Positions 24,820-34,187 of a DNA stretch of 64,000 nucleotides are shown here, in pieces. Origin of the DNA: Sphingomonas sp. Leaf242. GTDB taxonomy: Bacteria; Pseudomonadota; Alphaproteobacteria; Sphingomonadales; Sphingomonadaceae. The notes under the pieces were generated by a model that was not told where the DNA came from, made no database searches, and saw only the letters and a list, made by a program, of their open reading frames with translations. The stretch lies in assembly GCF_001422045.1 (NCBI RefSeq), contig NZ_LMLW01000007.1, forward strand, positions 310,001 to 374,000. Direction: 5' to 3'. The position numbers and the translations under genes are program-made. Numbering within the stretch: the first letter of the stretch is position 1; each line of letters opens with the position of its first letter.

Positions 24820-25435
24820 GACCTCGACGCCGAGTCATGAAGCCAACTTCGTATAATATTCCAGTCGCGATTGCCTGACCCGGATAGTCTTGCCCGCGCC
24901 GAACATTTTTTTCTCACTCCCGCGTGCGAATCGATCGCAGTGAACGCGGCGACACCGGCCTCCATTGATAGTCCGGTCAAAGCACTCTCCCAAATAGATA
25001 GGCGTGATCTCCTCCTGAGATTTTCCGCATATCTACCCGAAGGCCGCTACCAGCTGAAACGTGCTTTTATCAAGGTATATCGATCGATCGCCCGAACGAT
25101 AAGTGACGCAGAAAAATCTTATAGAACCAGTTCGGATCTAAACAAACATAAATTCAAACCTTTCGATGGAGATACGGGAAAGATAAGGACACTGAGCAAG
25201 ATCAATGTTCGATCTCGCCAGACTGGCGGAGCCGCTGAATAAGCCATCTTTCTGCAGTTTTATATGGTCGATGCCTCGTATCAGGCGTTTTTCGTCATGA
25301 GCGTCGGCAGCGGCGATTTGAACGCTGGGCTGATCGATGTTGAAATTGCAGCTTTTTAACCGCTGTCGCGTAGCGCGGACGCGCAACCTTTATCGTCTCC
25401 GAACCGTTCCCCGTCGGCATGACACGAGGATTCCC
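24820..25435. other. AT-rich stretch with no convincing gene
   Basis: About 616 bases between the GH3 remnant and the catalase. From roughly 24950 to 25260 the A+T content is far above that of the rest of the window. A 123-codon frame (24871-25242, plus) and an 82-codon frame (25138-25386, minus) are open, but neither has a ribosome-binding motif or recognisable domain. The last 100 bases must hold the catalase promoter. The composition suggests foreign or decaying DNA. Confidence 0.55.
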
Positions 25436-27523
25436 ATGACCGACTTTTCAGATCTCAACGCAGGGAACGGCGGCGAGACCCATCAGGTCACCGATGCCGA
25501 TCATCCGGTACTGACGACCAACCACGGCACCCCGATTTCCGACAACCAGAACCAGTTGAAGGCCGGTGCCCGCGGTCCTGTTTTGCTCGAGGACGAGGCC
25601 TATCGCGAGAAAATCAATCACTTCGACCATGAGCGCATTCCCGAGCGGATCGTCCACGCGCGCGGCAGCGCGGCGCATGGCTATTTCGAATGTACCGAAA
25701 GCCTGTCTGACATCACCGTCGCCGACCTCTTCCAGAAGAAGGGCCAGCGGACCGAAGTGTTCACGCGCTTCTCCACCGTCGCCGGCGGCGCTGGCTCGGT
25801 CGACACACCGCGCGACGTGCGCGGCTTCGCTGTCAAATTCTACACGCGCGAGGGCAATTGGGACCTCGTCGGCAACAACATCCCGGTGTTCTTCATTCAG
25901 GACGCGATCAAGTTCCCCGACCTGATCCACGCCGCGAAGATGGAGTCCGACCGCGGCTATCCGCAGGCGGCGACCGCGCACGACACGTTCTGGGACTTCA
26001 TCAGCCTGATGCCCGAAGCGACCCACATGATCATGTGGGCGATGTCGGACCGCACTTTGCCGCGGACCTTCGCGAACATGGAAGGCTTCGGCGTCCACAC
26101 GTTCCGGATGATCAACAAGGACGGCAAATCGACCTTCGTCAAGTTCCACTGGAAGCCCAAGGCAGGTCTCGCCTCGACCATCTGGGACGAGACCGTCAAG
26201 ATCGCCGGTGCCGATCCCGACTTCCAGCGTCGCGACCTGTTCGAGCGGATCGACCGCGGCGATTATCCCGAGTGGGAGCTGGGCCTCCAGCTGTTCGACG
26301 AGGAGTTCGCCAACAGCCAGCCATACGACGTGCTCGATTCCACCAAGATCATTCCGGAAGAAATCCTGCCGGTGAAGATCGTCGGTCGGATGGTGCTCGA
26401 CCGGTATCCCGACAATTTCTTTGCCGAGACCGAGCAGGCCGCGTTCGTGCCGAGCCATGTCGTCCCCGGGATCGGCTTCTCGAACGATCCGCTGCTGCAG
26501 GGGCGGTTGTTCAGCTACACCGACACGCAGCTGTCGCGGCTCGGGTCGGTCAACTTCCACCAGTTGCCGATCAACGCCGCCAAGGGTCGTGCCGCCGCGG
26601 CTGGCAGCCCGTTCAACAATCAGCAGCGTGACGGTCACATGCAGATGGCCGTGCCCAAGGGCCGCGCCAATTACGAGCCGAACAGCCTCGCCAAGGCAGG
26701 TGAGGAAGCCGGCGCGCGTGAGGATCCGGACAAGGGCTACAAGACCTTCCCGTCGGACGAAGAAGGTCAGAAGCTGCGGATCCGTCCGGAGAGTTTTGCG
26801 GACCATTACAGCCAGGCGCGGCTGTTCTTCCGCTCGATGGACCCGGCCGAGCAGGCGCACATCGCATCGGCGATCGTGTTCGAGCTGTCGAAGGTTTCGC
26901 TCGATCACATCCGCATCCAGATGATGGCGAACCTGCGCAACGTCGACGAGGATCTGGCCAAGCGCGTTGCTGCCGGCCTCGCCATGGACCTGCCCGAGGC
27001 ATCACCGACTGCGGCACCGGTTCTCGACATGGACCTGTCGCCTGCACTGCGGATCATTCGTGGCCCGCTGGAGAAGCATACGCTGGAAGGTCGCACGGTC
27101 GGCATCCTGATCGCCGATGGCACCGACGCCGGCGAACTGAACACGCTGAAGGATGCGATCAAGAAGGCCGGTGGTCAGGCAAAGACGATCGCGCCCAAGG
27201 TCGGCAATGTCCCGCTGTCGGACGGATCGTCGATCGCGGCGGATGCGCAGCTGTTCGGTCAGCCGTCGGTGACGGTCGACGCGTGCGCGGTAATCCTGAG
27301 CAAGGACGCCTGTGCAAAGCTCGTTAAGGAAGGCGCGGCGGTACAGTGGGTCATGGATGCCTTCGGGCATCTCAAGGCGATCGGGCACAACGCCGCAGCC
27401 AAGCCGTTGCTCGACAAGGCCGGGGTCGAGGCGGACGATGGCGTCGTCGATCTGGCTGCGTTCGTCGACGCAGCCAAGAAGCGTTACTGGGATCGCGAGC
27501 CCAACGTTCGTACGCTGGCGTAA
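25436..27523 (+). CDS. katE: Large-subunit monofunctional catalase (clade 2, HPII-like)
   Basis: The product (695 aa) degrades hydrogen peroxide to water and oxygen. The core shows the catalytic histidine in [11 protein letters not shown], the segment [21 protein letters not shown] and the heme-binding segment [16 protein letters not shown] with its proximal tyrosine. Residues from about 550 on form the extra class I amidotransferase-like (flavodoxin-fold) C-terminal domain typical of large-subunit catalases ([14 protein letters not shown]). ACGAGGA upstream supports ATG 25436; the open extension to 25337 does not begin with a sensible start. It is a single-gene unit ending in a strong terminator at 27592. 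Confidence 0.95.
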   Translation: MTDFSDLNAGNGGETHQVTDADHPVLTTNHGTPISDNQNQLKAGARGPVLLEDEAYREKINHFDHERIPERIVHARGSAAHGYFECTESLSDITVADLFQKKGQRTEVFTRFSTVAGGAGSVDTPRDVRGFAVKFYTREGNWDLVGNNIPVFFIQDAIKFPDLIHAAKMESDRGYPQAATAHDTFWDFISLMPEATHMIMWAMSDRTLPRTFANMEGFGVHTFRMINKDGKSTFVKFHWKPKAGLASTIWDETVKIAGADPDFQRRDLFERIDRGDYPEWELGLQLFDEEFANSQPYDVLDSTKIIPEEILPVKIVGRMVLDRYPDNFFAETEQAAFVPSHVVPGIGFSNDPLLQGRLFSYTDTQLSRLGSVNFHQLPINAAKGRAAAAGSPFNNQQRDGHMQMAVPKGRANYEPNSLAKAGEEAGAREDPDKGYKTFPSDEEGQKLRIRPESFADHYSQARLFFRSMDPAEQAHIASAIVFELSKVSLDHIRIQMMANLRNVDEDLAKRVAAGLAMDLPEASPTAAPVLDMDLSPALRIIRGPLEKHTLEGRTVGILIADGTDAGELNTLKDAIKKAGGQAKTIAPKVGNVPLSDGSSIAADAQLFGQPSVTVDACAVILSKDACAKLVKEGAAVQWVMDAFGHLKAIGHNAAAKPLLDKAGVEADDGVVDLAAFVDAAKKRYWDREPNVRTLA

Positions 27524-27591
27524 TCGTTATTGGCGCCGTTTCGATCTCTCGGATCGAATCGGCGCCGCGATTTCGGCATTCGGCAGACAGT

Positions 27592-27628
27592 AAAAAACCA
27601 CGCTCGGCTTGGCCGGGCGTGGTTTTTT
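27592..27628. terminator. Bidirectional Rho-independent terminator
   Basis: The stem AAAAAACCACGC / GCGTGGTTTTTT with a 13-base GC-rich loop region has a T-run on both strands. It lies 68 bases after the catalase stop and 46 bases beyond the stop of the convergent small gene. Confidence 0.9.
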
Positions 27629-27647
27629 CAACGTCGTCGATAATACC

Positions 27648-27665
27648 GGGCCGGCGGACCGGCCC
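27648..27665 (-). terminator. Hairpin behind the small lysine-rich protein gene
   Basis: Seven-base perfect arms GGGCCGG and CCGGCCC around a four-base loop, nine bases past the stop of the minus-strand gene at 27675. Confidence 0.6.
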
Positions 27666-27674
27666 AGTAGTAAG

Positions 27675-28055
27675 TCAGCTCTTTTTGCGCGCGCGCTTGG
27701 GGCTCGCGGCGGCTTCGACGTCCTCGGCTTCGTCGGGCGAATCCTCGCCGGCTTCGGTCAGCGCCTCGCCGAGCGCCTTCAGCTTGTCCTGCGACTTGTC
27801 GGCCTTGTCGGCGATCTTGGTCGTCGCCGTACCGAGACGGTGCAGCAGTGCGTGGATGCGATCCGCATCGGGCTCGCCCTTCTCAAGCTGCTTGCGCAGC
27901 GCGGCAAGGTCCCGCAAGATTCCCTTGGCGCCTGGCGTGTCGATCTCGGCGAGCGCGGACTCCCAGTCCTCCACCATGTCGGCACCCTTGGTCGGCTTGG
28001 TGGCGTCGAGTCCGCGATTGATCGCGTTCATCGTTCCTGCAAATTTAACAGCCAT
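27675..28055 (-). CDS. Small charged hypothetical protein
   Basis: The product (126 aa) is predicted to be mostly helical and soluble, with many Lys, Glu and Asp residues. The region DLAALRKQLEKGEPDADRIHALLHRLG has a heptad-like pattern, and the tail is acidic and then basic (ASPKRARKKS). No domain is recognised. ATG 28055 is chosen because GGAG lies upstream; the frame continues open to 28145. The convergent catalase gene and shared terminator suggest only neighbourhood, not function. The lysine/arginine tail could bind nucleic acid, but this is only a guess. Confidence 0.7.
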   Translation of the reverse strand: MAVKFAGTMNAINRGLDATKPTKGADMVEDWESALAEIDTPGAKGILRDLAALRKQLEKGEPDADRIHALLHRLGTATTKIADKADKSQDKLKALGEALTEAGEDSPDEAEDVEAAASPKRARKKS

Positions 28056-28163
28056 GTTTCGCTCTCCGCAGCCATGATTTGGCATATTGAAAACGAAGCG
28101 GATCCGCGAATATGTCCGTGTAATCACAGCAACCTTGATCAACATCGGCGGATTTTTATGTGA

Positions 28164-29336
28164 TCAGAGCCTGATCGATTGCTGACCGTAGGTAAGAACA
28201 TTTGCCGCCGTCGACGTCGCGTCCTTGATCCGGCCCGAGAGCATTTTTACTTCGTTTGCCACCACCGCAAAGCTCTTGCCGCGTTCGCCGGCACGCGCGG
28301 CCTCGATCGAGGCGTTGAGCGCGAGCATCGACGTCTGCCGCGTGACCGCACCAATGTCGTCGACGATCTCCGCCAACTTCGACAAGGTGTCTTCGTGAGC
28401 CTTGCGGCGCGTTTCCGCCTCCTGACGGAATTGTTGCGCGCGTGCCGATTCTGTCTGCTCCGCTTGACGCATCGCAGTCACGTCGGTCGCCCATTTGACG
28501 ATCTTCACCACGCTACCGTGCTGATCGAAGATCGGATTGTAGGTTGCCTGCAAATGGACGTCGGCGCCGCCTTTGGTCCGTCGGCGATATTCGCGTTGGA
28601 CGAACCGTCCAGCACGGAGGTTGGCCCACAAATCCACATAATCCTGGGACGCTCGGTCTTCCGGCGAGCATAACATGCTGTGATGACGCCCCGCCAGTTC
28701 GGTCATGGTGTAGCCCATGAGCGTCAGGAGGTTGCGGTTCGCGGTCACGATCGTCCCGTCGATCGTCATCTCGAGCCAGCATTGCGACCGGTCGATCGCC
28801 TCCAGCTTGCTGCGATGTTCGGCGCTGTCGGCGAGCTCCTGGTCGGCCCTTTGCAGCGAGGCGCCATTCAACAGGACCGAGGTCTCGAGCGCATAGAGTG
28901 TATAGAGCGAATGCGTCAGCCGGGTCAGCGTCGCCGGCTCGCCCGTCAGCGCCGCCGACAGACGGGCATGACGCGCGTGATAGCTGCGAAGCAGACCGGC
29001 GGAGAAGGCGATCTCCGTCGCCCGGTCCATGCTGCTCGCCCGACCACGGCGTACCATCTTGCCGATCAGCTTCTGGTTCAGGCCGCCGGTGAATTTGAGT
29101 TCGGTGTAGTCGATGTCGCGACGAACGAGGTCGTCGATCCGGACCTGCTGCAGATGATACGGCGTGGCGTCACCGGCGAACGGCCGCCAGAACCGGCGCA
29201 CGTCCTCATCGACGCCGTCCTTGATGACCGTCCAGATTTCACGCAGATCGCTTTCGAGGGTTCCGTCCGGATCGAAGGCCAGACGGAGGTCCCGAACGTC
29301 GTCCTCATTGAAATTTGAAGTCTTGGTGATCGTCAT
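28164..29336 (-). CDS. Soluble PAS-containing methyl-accepting chemoreceptor-like protein
   Basis: The product (390 aa) has no membrane segment. Residues 1-165 form a helical domain whose layout resembles globin-coupled sensors, but I cannot identify a convincing heme-ligand histidine. A PAS domain follows (about 175-295; [20 protein letters not shown], then [11 protein letters not shown]). The C-terminal part carries the chemoreceptor hairpin tip: [20 protein letters not shown] and [15 protein letters not shown]. The signalling part is very short, about 90 residues, so it lacks the long coiled coil of ordinary receptors and the methylation segments. It would sense a cytoplasmic cue and could signal to CheA or act alone. 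No che genes are nearby. Confidence 0.8.
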   Translation of the reverse strand: MTITKTSNFNEDDVRDLRLAFDPDGTLESDLREIWTVIKDGVDEDVRRFWRPFAGDATPYHLQQVRIDDLVRRDIDYTELKFTGGLNQKLIGKMVRRGRASSMDRATEIAFSAGLLRSYHARHARLSAALTGEPATLTRLTHSLYTLYALETSVLLNGASLQRADQELADSAEHRSKLEAIDRSQCWLEMTIDGTIVTANRNLLTLMGYTMTELAGRHHSMLCSPEDRASQDYVDLWANLRAGRFVQREYRRRTKGGADVHLQATYNPIFDQHGSVVKIVKWATDVTAMRQAEQTESARAQQFRQEAETRRKAHEDTLSKLAEIVDDIGAVTRQTSMLALNASIEAARAGERGKSFAVVANEVKMLSGRIKDATSTAANVLTYGQQSIRL

Positions 29337-29570
29337 CTCGGCCTAGTTTCGCGGCGCCTGCGTCGCACGATACAGTCAAAATGGTGTTAACCAACACACA
29401 AATAGAGCCTTTTTGGGAACGGGCGGTTTCTCGTCGTTGCGCCGCAAGCTAACCGTCGGAGATCATCGACGGGCAGCCCCACTGGGTGACTTGGGTCTGT
29501 CACGATATCGTCGCGGAACTGTCGCAGGTGACCGGTAGGCGATCCCCAATTGGGCCGGGGACGATTGCAG

Positions 29571-32153
29571 ATGAACGGGATTTCGAAAGCTGCGCTGGCA
29601 GCGAGCGCGTCGCTGTGCGCGATCCTGACGGGACCGCTCCAAGCGCAGACTGCCCCGGTCGCGCCCCCGGCCCCCAAGCAGGACACTGCCCCCGACGACA
29701 TCGTCGTGACCGGCACCCGAGCCGGAGAACGCAAGGCGATCGAGGAAAAGCGGACCGCGAACAATTTCGTCGAGGCGGTTTTCGCGAACGATGTCGGCAA
29801 GCTGCCCGATCAGAACGTCGCCGAAGCGGTCCGCCGGCTGCCGGGCGTGTCGGTCGCCAACGATCAGGGCGAGGGGCGTTACGTCATCGTCCGCGGGATC
29901 AACCCGGATCTCGTCAACGTCACGTTGAACGGCATGACCTTGCCCGCGCCCGAGCCCGAGGGTCGGCAGGTCAAGCTCGACGACATTCCCTCGGCGCTCA
30001 TCAGCGCGGTGGTCGTCACCAAGTCGCTGACCGCGGATCAGGATGCCAACGCGATCGGTGGGTCGGTCGATGTCCGGACGCTGTCGGCGTTCGATCGGAA
30101 CAAGCCGTATTTCGCGGATGCCCGCGCGGGCTATGGCTGGTCGCGGCTCAACGGCAAGCATCCGTATGAGGGCGACATCCAGGTCGGCGGGCTGTTTGGC
30201 CCGGATCGCCAGTTCGGCGCGGTCCTGTCGGTCAACTATTCGAAGCGGCCGATCGAATCCGAAAACTTCCAGGGCTCGACCAACTGGCGCGTGCCGGTGG
30301 CGGCTAACGGGTTCGTCGTGCCCGACCAATACGGTCTGCGCGATTACAACCTGACGCGGACGCGCAAGGGCGCGGTGCTCAATCTCGACTGGCGACCGAG
30401 CGACACGACCAAGTTTTTCCTGCGCGGAACGTATTCGGCGTTCGACGACAACGAAACCCGCGACCAGTTCATCATCGACAACGAGTCCGCTTTCTCCAAC
30501 CAGACCGCCACCACCGGCCGGTTCCGCGGACGTGGCAGCGTCCGCGTCCGGCGGCGGGAGGAGAAGGATAACACCAAGTCGGCGCAGGGCGGGGGCGAGT
30601 TCGATTTGGGGCCCGGCCATCTCTCGCTGACGGGGGGCTATGCACGCGCGGAGAAGCGCGACCCGCTCCGGTCTGAATATAATTTCCGAACCGGCGGCAC
30701 CGCGCTGACGGTCGATTACGATGTCGCCGACACGCCCTACAATTTCGTGCCGACGACGACGCTGGCACAGTCCGCCTATGCGCTCAACAGCGTCAACTAC
30801 GACCAGCGCCTCGCCGTCGAGAAACTGGCGCAGGGCCGGATCGACTATGCCATTCCAGTGGGGATCGGGTCCGAATCGGTCGTCAAGATCGGCGCGAAAT
30901 ATCTCGACCGGCACAAGACCAACAACCGCGACTACGTCACCTATGGGCTTGCCAGCGGGCGGACGTTCACGCTCGCCAACGTCTCGTATCTCGGCGACAC
31001 CAGCTTCTACGGGAGCGACTACAGCTTCGGCCCGCGGATCGATTACGCCGCCGCGCAAGCGTACCTCGCCGCCAATCCGGGCACCGTCACGCTCAACACC
31101 GCGGGGTCGATCGCCAACAGCCTGGCGAACGATTACGACGTGAAGGAGCGGATCATCGCCGGTTACGCGATGGCGACGCTGAAGTTCGACAAGCTGACGC
31201 TCGTGCCCGGCGTCCGCGTGGAACAGACCCGCGATCGTAGCCAGGCCAAGCTGATCACCGCCACCTCGTCGCTGACCTCGGGCTATAACAGCTTCGGATC
31301 GAAGCAATATACCGATGTGTTTCCCGGTCTCAACGCGCGCTACGACCTGACCGACGCGCTGGTCGTACGCGGCGCGGTGACGACCGCAATCGGCCGGCCG
31401 AACTATGCGCAGCTCGCGCCGTATGTCTCGGTCGATCAGACGACGTCGCCCAACTCGGTTGCGCAAGGCAATCCGAACCTGAAGCCGTACAAGGCGCTCA
31501 ATTTCGACGGCGCGGTCGAATATTACCTGCCGGGGCAGGGGCTTATCTCGCTCGGCGGCTTCTACAAGAAACTCGATGATCCGATCTATGCGCAGTCGCT
31601 GCTCGGCCAGACCGGCAGTTTCGCCGGGCAGGCGCTGACCAACGCGACCATCTCGACGCCGCTCAACATCGACAAGGCCAATGTCTACGGTATCGAGGCC
31701 AATCTGCAGACGCGCTTCACCTTCCTGCCGTCGCCGCTCGACGGGTTCGGCGTGGCGGCGAACTACACGCGGATCTGGGGCAACGGCAACGGCACGATCC
31801 TCGGCACGCCGTCGCGGACCGGCGATATCCCGCTGTTCCAGCAATCGAAGCACGTCGGCACCGCGCAAATCTTCTACGAGAAATATGGGTTCGCCGTGCG
31901 CGCCGCCTATTCCTATCGCTCCGCCTATCTCGATACGCTCGGGCAGACCGCCGCGCTCGACCAATATACCGACAATAACGGCCAGCTCGACGTCAACGCA
32001 AGTTATCAAGTCTCGCCGGAACTCACCTTCTTCGCCAGCGCGACGAACCTGACCGATGCGCCGTGGCGTCGCTATATCGGCAGCAAGGCGCTACTGGTCG
32101 AGCGCGAGCGCTACGACATGTCGGTCCGCTGGGGCGCGCAACTCCACTTCTAG
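29571..32153 (+). CDS. TonB-dependent receptor paired with a histidine acid phosphatase
   Basis: The product (860 aa) has a signal peptide ending near GPLQAQ, then DIVVTGTRAGERKAIEEKR and a plug with VAEAVRRLPGVSVANDQGEG and YVIVRGINPDLVNVTLNG, the pattern of the Caulobacter-type TBDR group. The barrel ends in QLHF. ATG 29571 follows a GGGGA motif; an in-frame TTG at 29550 is less likely. The phosphatase gene begins 9 bases after the stop, so both are in one operon. The pair suggests uptake of an organic phosphate ester, for example inositol phosphates or sugar phosphates, with dephosphorylation in the periplasm. It is divergent from the PAS chemoreceptor-like gene. Confidence 0.93.
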   Translation: MNGISKAALAASASLCAILTGPLQAQTAPVAPPAPKQDTAPDDIVVTGTRAGERKAIEEKRTANNFVEAVFANDVGKLPDQNVAEAVRRLPGVSVANDQGEGRYVIVRGINPDLVNVTLNGMTLPAPEPEGRQVKLDDIPSALISAVVVTKSLTADQDANAIGGSVDVRTLSAFDRNKPYFADARAGYGWSRLNGKHPYEGDIQVGGLFGPDRQFGAVLSVNYSKRPIESENFQGSTNWRVPVAANGFVVPDQYGLRDYNLTRTRKGAVLNLDWRPSDTTKFFLRGTYSAFDDNETRDQFIIDNESAFSNQTATTGRFRGRGSVRVRRREEKDNTKSAQGGGEFDLGPGHLSLTGGYARAEKRDPLRSEYNFRTGGTALTVDYDVADTPYNFVPTTTLAQSAYALNSVNYDQRLAVEKLAQGRIDYAIPVGIGSESVVKIGAKYLDRHKTNNRDYVTYGLASGRTFTLANVSYLGDTSFYGSDYSFGPRIDYAAAQAYLAANPGTVTLNTAGSIANSLANDYDVKERIIAGYAMATLKFDKLTLVPGVRVEQTRDRSQAKLITATSSLTSGYNSFGSKQYTDVFPGLNARYDLTDALVVRGAVTTAIGRPNYAQLAPYVSVDQTTSPNSVAQGNPNLKPYKALNFDGAVEYYLPGQGLISLGGFYKKLDDPIYAQSLLGQTGSFAGQALTNATISTPLNIDKANVYGIEANLQTRFTFLPSPLDGFGVAANYTRIWGNGNGTILGTPSRTGDIPLFQQSKHVGTAQIFYEKYGFAVRAAYSYRSAYLDTLGQTAALDQYTDNNGQLDVNASYQVSPELTFFASATNLTDAPWRRYIGSKALLVERERYDMSVRWGAQLHF

Positions 32154-32162
32154 GATTCTGCC

Positions 32163-33407
32163 ATGCGATCGATCCTTTCCGCCGCCGCGGCGATCCTGCT
32201 GGCCTCGACTGGATCTGCTGCCTCCGCGCAGGCCGCGGTGCCGGCCGGGCTGCACGTCGACCGGGTCGTGATGCTGATGCGCCACGGCGTCCGTCCGCCG
32301 ACCAAATCGCCGCCGATGCCCGCAGGCACGGCGGCCGAGGCGTGGCCCGAATGGACGGTCAAGCCGGGCTATCTGACGCCGCACGGTGCCGATGCGCTCC
32401 GCCTGCTGGCGGCTGCCGATCGCGCCGCCTTCCTTGCCGAAGGTGTCCTGCCACGGACCGGATGCGGGACGATGCGGATCATCGCCGACAGCGATCAGCG
32501 GACGATCGCGACTGCCCAAACTTGGGGCGCCGCGCTCGCGCCCGGATGCACGCTCGATATCGCGCATCGCCCACAAGATGTCGGCGATCCCGTGTTCTCG
32601 CCGATCGACGAAGGCGCGGTGCCGTTCGATGCGGTGCAGGCGCGCGCCGCGGTGCTCGACGACATCGGCCCCGCCGGTATCGTGGGGGAGGAGCGTCGCC
32701 TGCGGCCCGTGTTGTCGCGGATCGATGCGATCCTGTGCGGCGCGGCGAAATCGGCGTGCGGCGTCACCCGCGAGCCGTCGACGCTAGCGCCGCTCAAGTC
32801 CGGCGCGCGGCCGAAGCTCGCCGGGGCGCTCGACCGCGCATCGACCGTCGCGCAGATCCTGTTGCTCGAATATGCGGACGGCAAGCCGATGCGCGAGGTC
32901 GGCTGGGGGCGTGCCACCGCCGCCGATATCGGCCGCGCGTCGGAACTGCATGCGGTCGAATTCCGCCTGGTCGCCAGACCGCAATATGTTGCGGCGCGGG
33001 GGTTGTCGGGGATCGGCGCCTTGATGCGCCAGGCGATCAGCGATCCGCGCAAGGATGCGCCGGCGATCACGATGCTGTCGGGTCATGACACCAACATCGC
33101 CAATCTGGGTGGTCTGCTCGACCTGCACTGGCGCGTGCCGGGGCTGGCCACGGACGATCCTTCGCCGGGCGGCGCGATCGTGCTCGAACGGCTCGCCGAT
33201 CAACAGGGAAAGCTCTACGTCCGCGCGGTCTATCGCTCGCAGACGCTCGATCAAATTCGCAACCTCACGCCTTTGGGTAGTGCGGCGAAACCGTATCGCA
33301 GCGTGATGCCGATCGTCGGCTGTTCAGCGCGCGGGGTTCGCGGGCTCTGTACGCTGGCGGCCTTCGAGATGCTGATGAACGAGCGGCTGGTCGGGCAGGT
33401 CAGGTAA
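32163..33407 (+). CDS. Periplasmic histidine acid phosphatase (AppA/Agp phytase type)
   Basis: The product (414 aa) has a signal peptide ending near SAASAQA. The histidine phosphatase motif RHGVRPP (nucleophile His41) is near the N-terminus and the proton-donor HD pair (His308-Asp309, in SGHDTNIA) is in the C-terminal half, as in AppA phytase and Agp glucose-1-phosphatase. Several cysteines could form disulfides. The enzyme removes phosphate from phytate or other monoesters in the periplasm at acid pH. AppA and Agp have HDTN in the same place, so the two activities cannot be told apart here. It is co-transcribed with the TBDR 9 bases upstream. Confidence 0.92.
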   Translation: MRSILSAAAAILLASTGSAASAQAAVPAGLHVDRVVMLMRHGVRPPTKSPPMPAGTAAEAWPEWTVKPGYLTPHGADALRLLAAADRAAFLAEGVLPRTGCGTMRIIADSDQRTIATAQTWGAALAPGCTLDIAHRPQDVGDPVFSPIDEGAVPFDAVQARAAVLDDIGPAGIVGEERRLRPVLSRIDAILCGAAKSACGVTREPSTLAPLKSGARPKLAGALDRASTVAQILLLEYADGKPMREVGWGRATAADIGRASELHAVEFRLVARPQYVAARGLSGIGALMRQAISDPRKDAPAITMLSGHDTNIANLGGLLDLHWRVPGLATDDPSPGGAIVLERLADQQGKLYVRAVYRSQTLDQIRNLTPLGSAAKPYRSVMPIVGCSARGVRGLCTLAAFEMLMNERLVGQVR

Positions 33408-33629
33408 GGCGGGCGGGATCGGAACGGCGCGAAATCCTGTTGGCCCTTCCCCCTTCGGTTCAGGCATGGAGGAAGAGTGGCGGGCGCCATTGATGATCCG
33501 CTGGACCAGCTAATCGCCATCCCGCCGCATAGATCTTGCGCCGCAACGCAACATCGGTTTACGGACCCGACACTCCAGATCCGCGAGCGCGCTTGCGGAC
33601 CAGCGGATTGGCGTCTACGGGCCGCTTGA

Positions 33630-33646
33630 ATGTTACACTACAACAT
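33630..33646. promoter_or_regulatory. Zur-box-like operator
   Basis: The 17-base site ATGTTACACTACAACAT matches the core of the proteobacterial Zur consensus (ATGTTATAnTATAACAT) at 14 of 16 defined positions; both differences are T to C. It lies 77 bases before the ATG of the DUF2946-like gene and upstream of the TBDR at 34188, suggesting zinc-dependent repression of both. Confidence 0.62.
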
Positions 33647-33706
33647 CACACGTAAGCACTGACCGTGACGGCGGGCGGATGCGAGAGCGGGCAGCGGCCT
33701 GAGGGT

Positions 33707-34087
33707 ATGCTGCTTCGGCAGGCGAACACCCGCGCGTTCCGCATCGCCATGCTCGTCGTGGCGCTGTTCGCGATCCTCGTCCAGGGTCTCGTCGTCCAGG
33801 CGCATACGCATGTGCACCGGAACATGGCGCCGATCGTCCACGCCGCCGGGGCCGAAGCCGTCGCCGGTGCAGCCGATGACGGCTCGACGCAACAGGACGA
33901 GTCGGATTGCCCGTTGTGCTGGGAGTTGGCGCACGCCGACGCCTTCCTTCTGCCCGAAGACACTGTTTTTCTTCCCCCCGCGACCAGCAAGATCTGGCTC
34001 GCCGCGCTGTTGCAATCGGTATCCGTCCGCAACGTGCGCTCGCACGCCTGGCGTAGCCGCGCGCCACCGCTCCCCCTCCAAGCCTGA
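33707..34087 (+). CDS. DUF2946-like small exported protein with CxxC motif
   Basis: The product is about 126 aa, or 140 aa if GTG 33665 is used. A basic N-terminus and hydrophobic segment (IAMLVVALFAILVQGLVV) form a signal peptide or anchor. The mature part is His-rich (QAHTHVHRNM) and contains DCPLCWELAHAD, a Cys-x-x-Cys pair with a nearby His that could bind metal. This combination is typical of the DUF2946 group, often found beside TBDRs for metals. The next gene, 100 bases downstream, is a TBDR. A Zur-box-like site precedes it. A periplasmic zinc- or copper-handling partner of the TBDR is a reasonable inference. Confidence 0.68.
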   Translation: MLLRQANTRAFRIAMLVVALFAILVQGLVVQAHTHVHRNMAPIVHAAGAEAVAGAADDGSTQQDESDCPLCWELAHADAFLLPEDTVFLPPATSKIWLAALLQSVSVRNVRSHAWRSRAPPLPLQA

Positions 34088-34187
34088 CACTATTTTCGCG
34101 GGTGCGGCGTCGACGAACGCCGGTCCGTACTGCGTCGGCGTCGCGTAAGCGCGATCCGTCGCTCTAAGTTCTTGGAGCTCTTCAAAA

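Noticed and set aside
24871..25242. 123-codon plus-strand frame in the AT-rich stretch
   Set aside because: No ribosome-binding motif, no recognisable domain and no signal or membrane segment; composition unlike the neighbouring genes. Kept only as part of the non-coding stretch.
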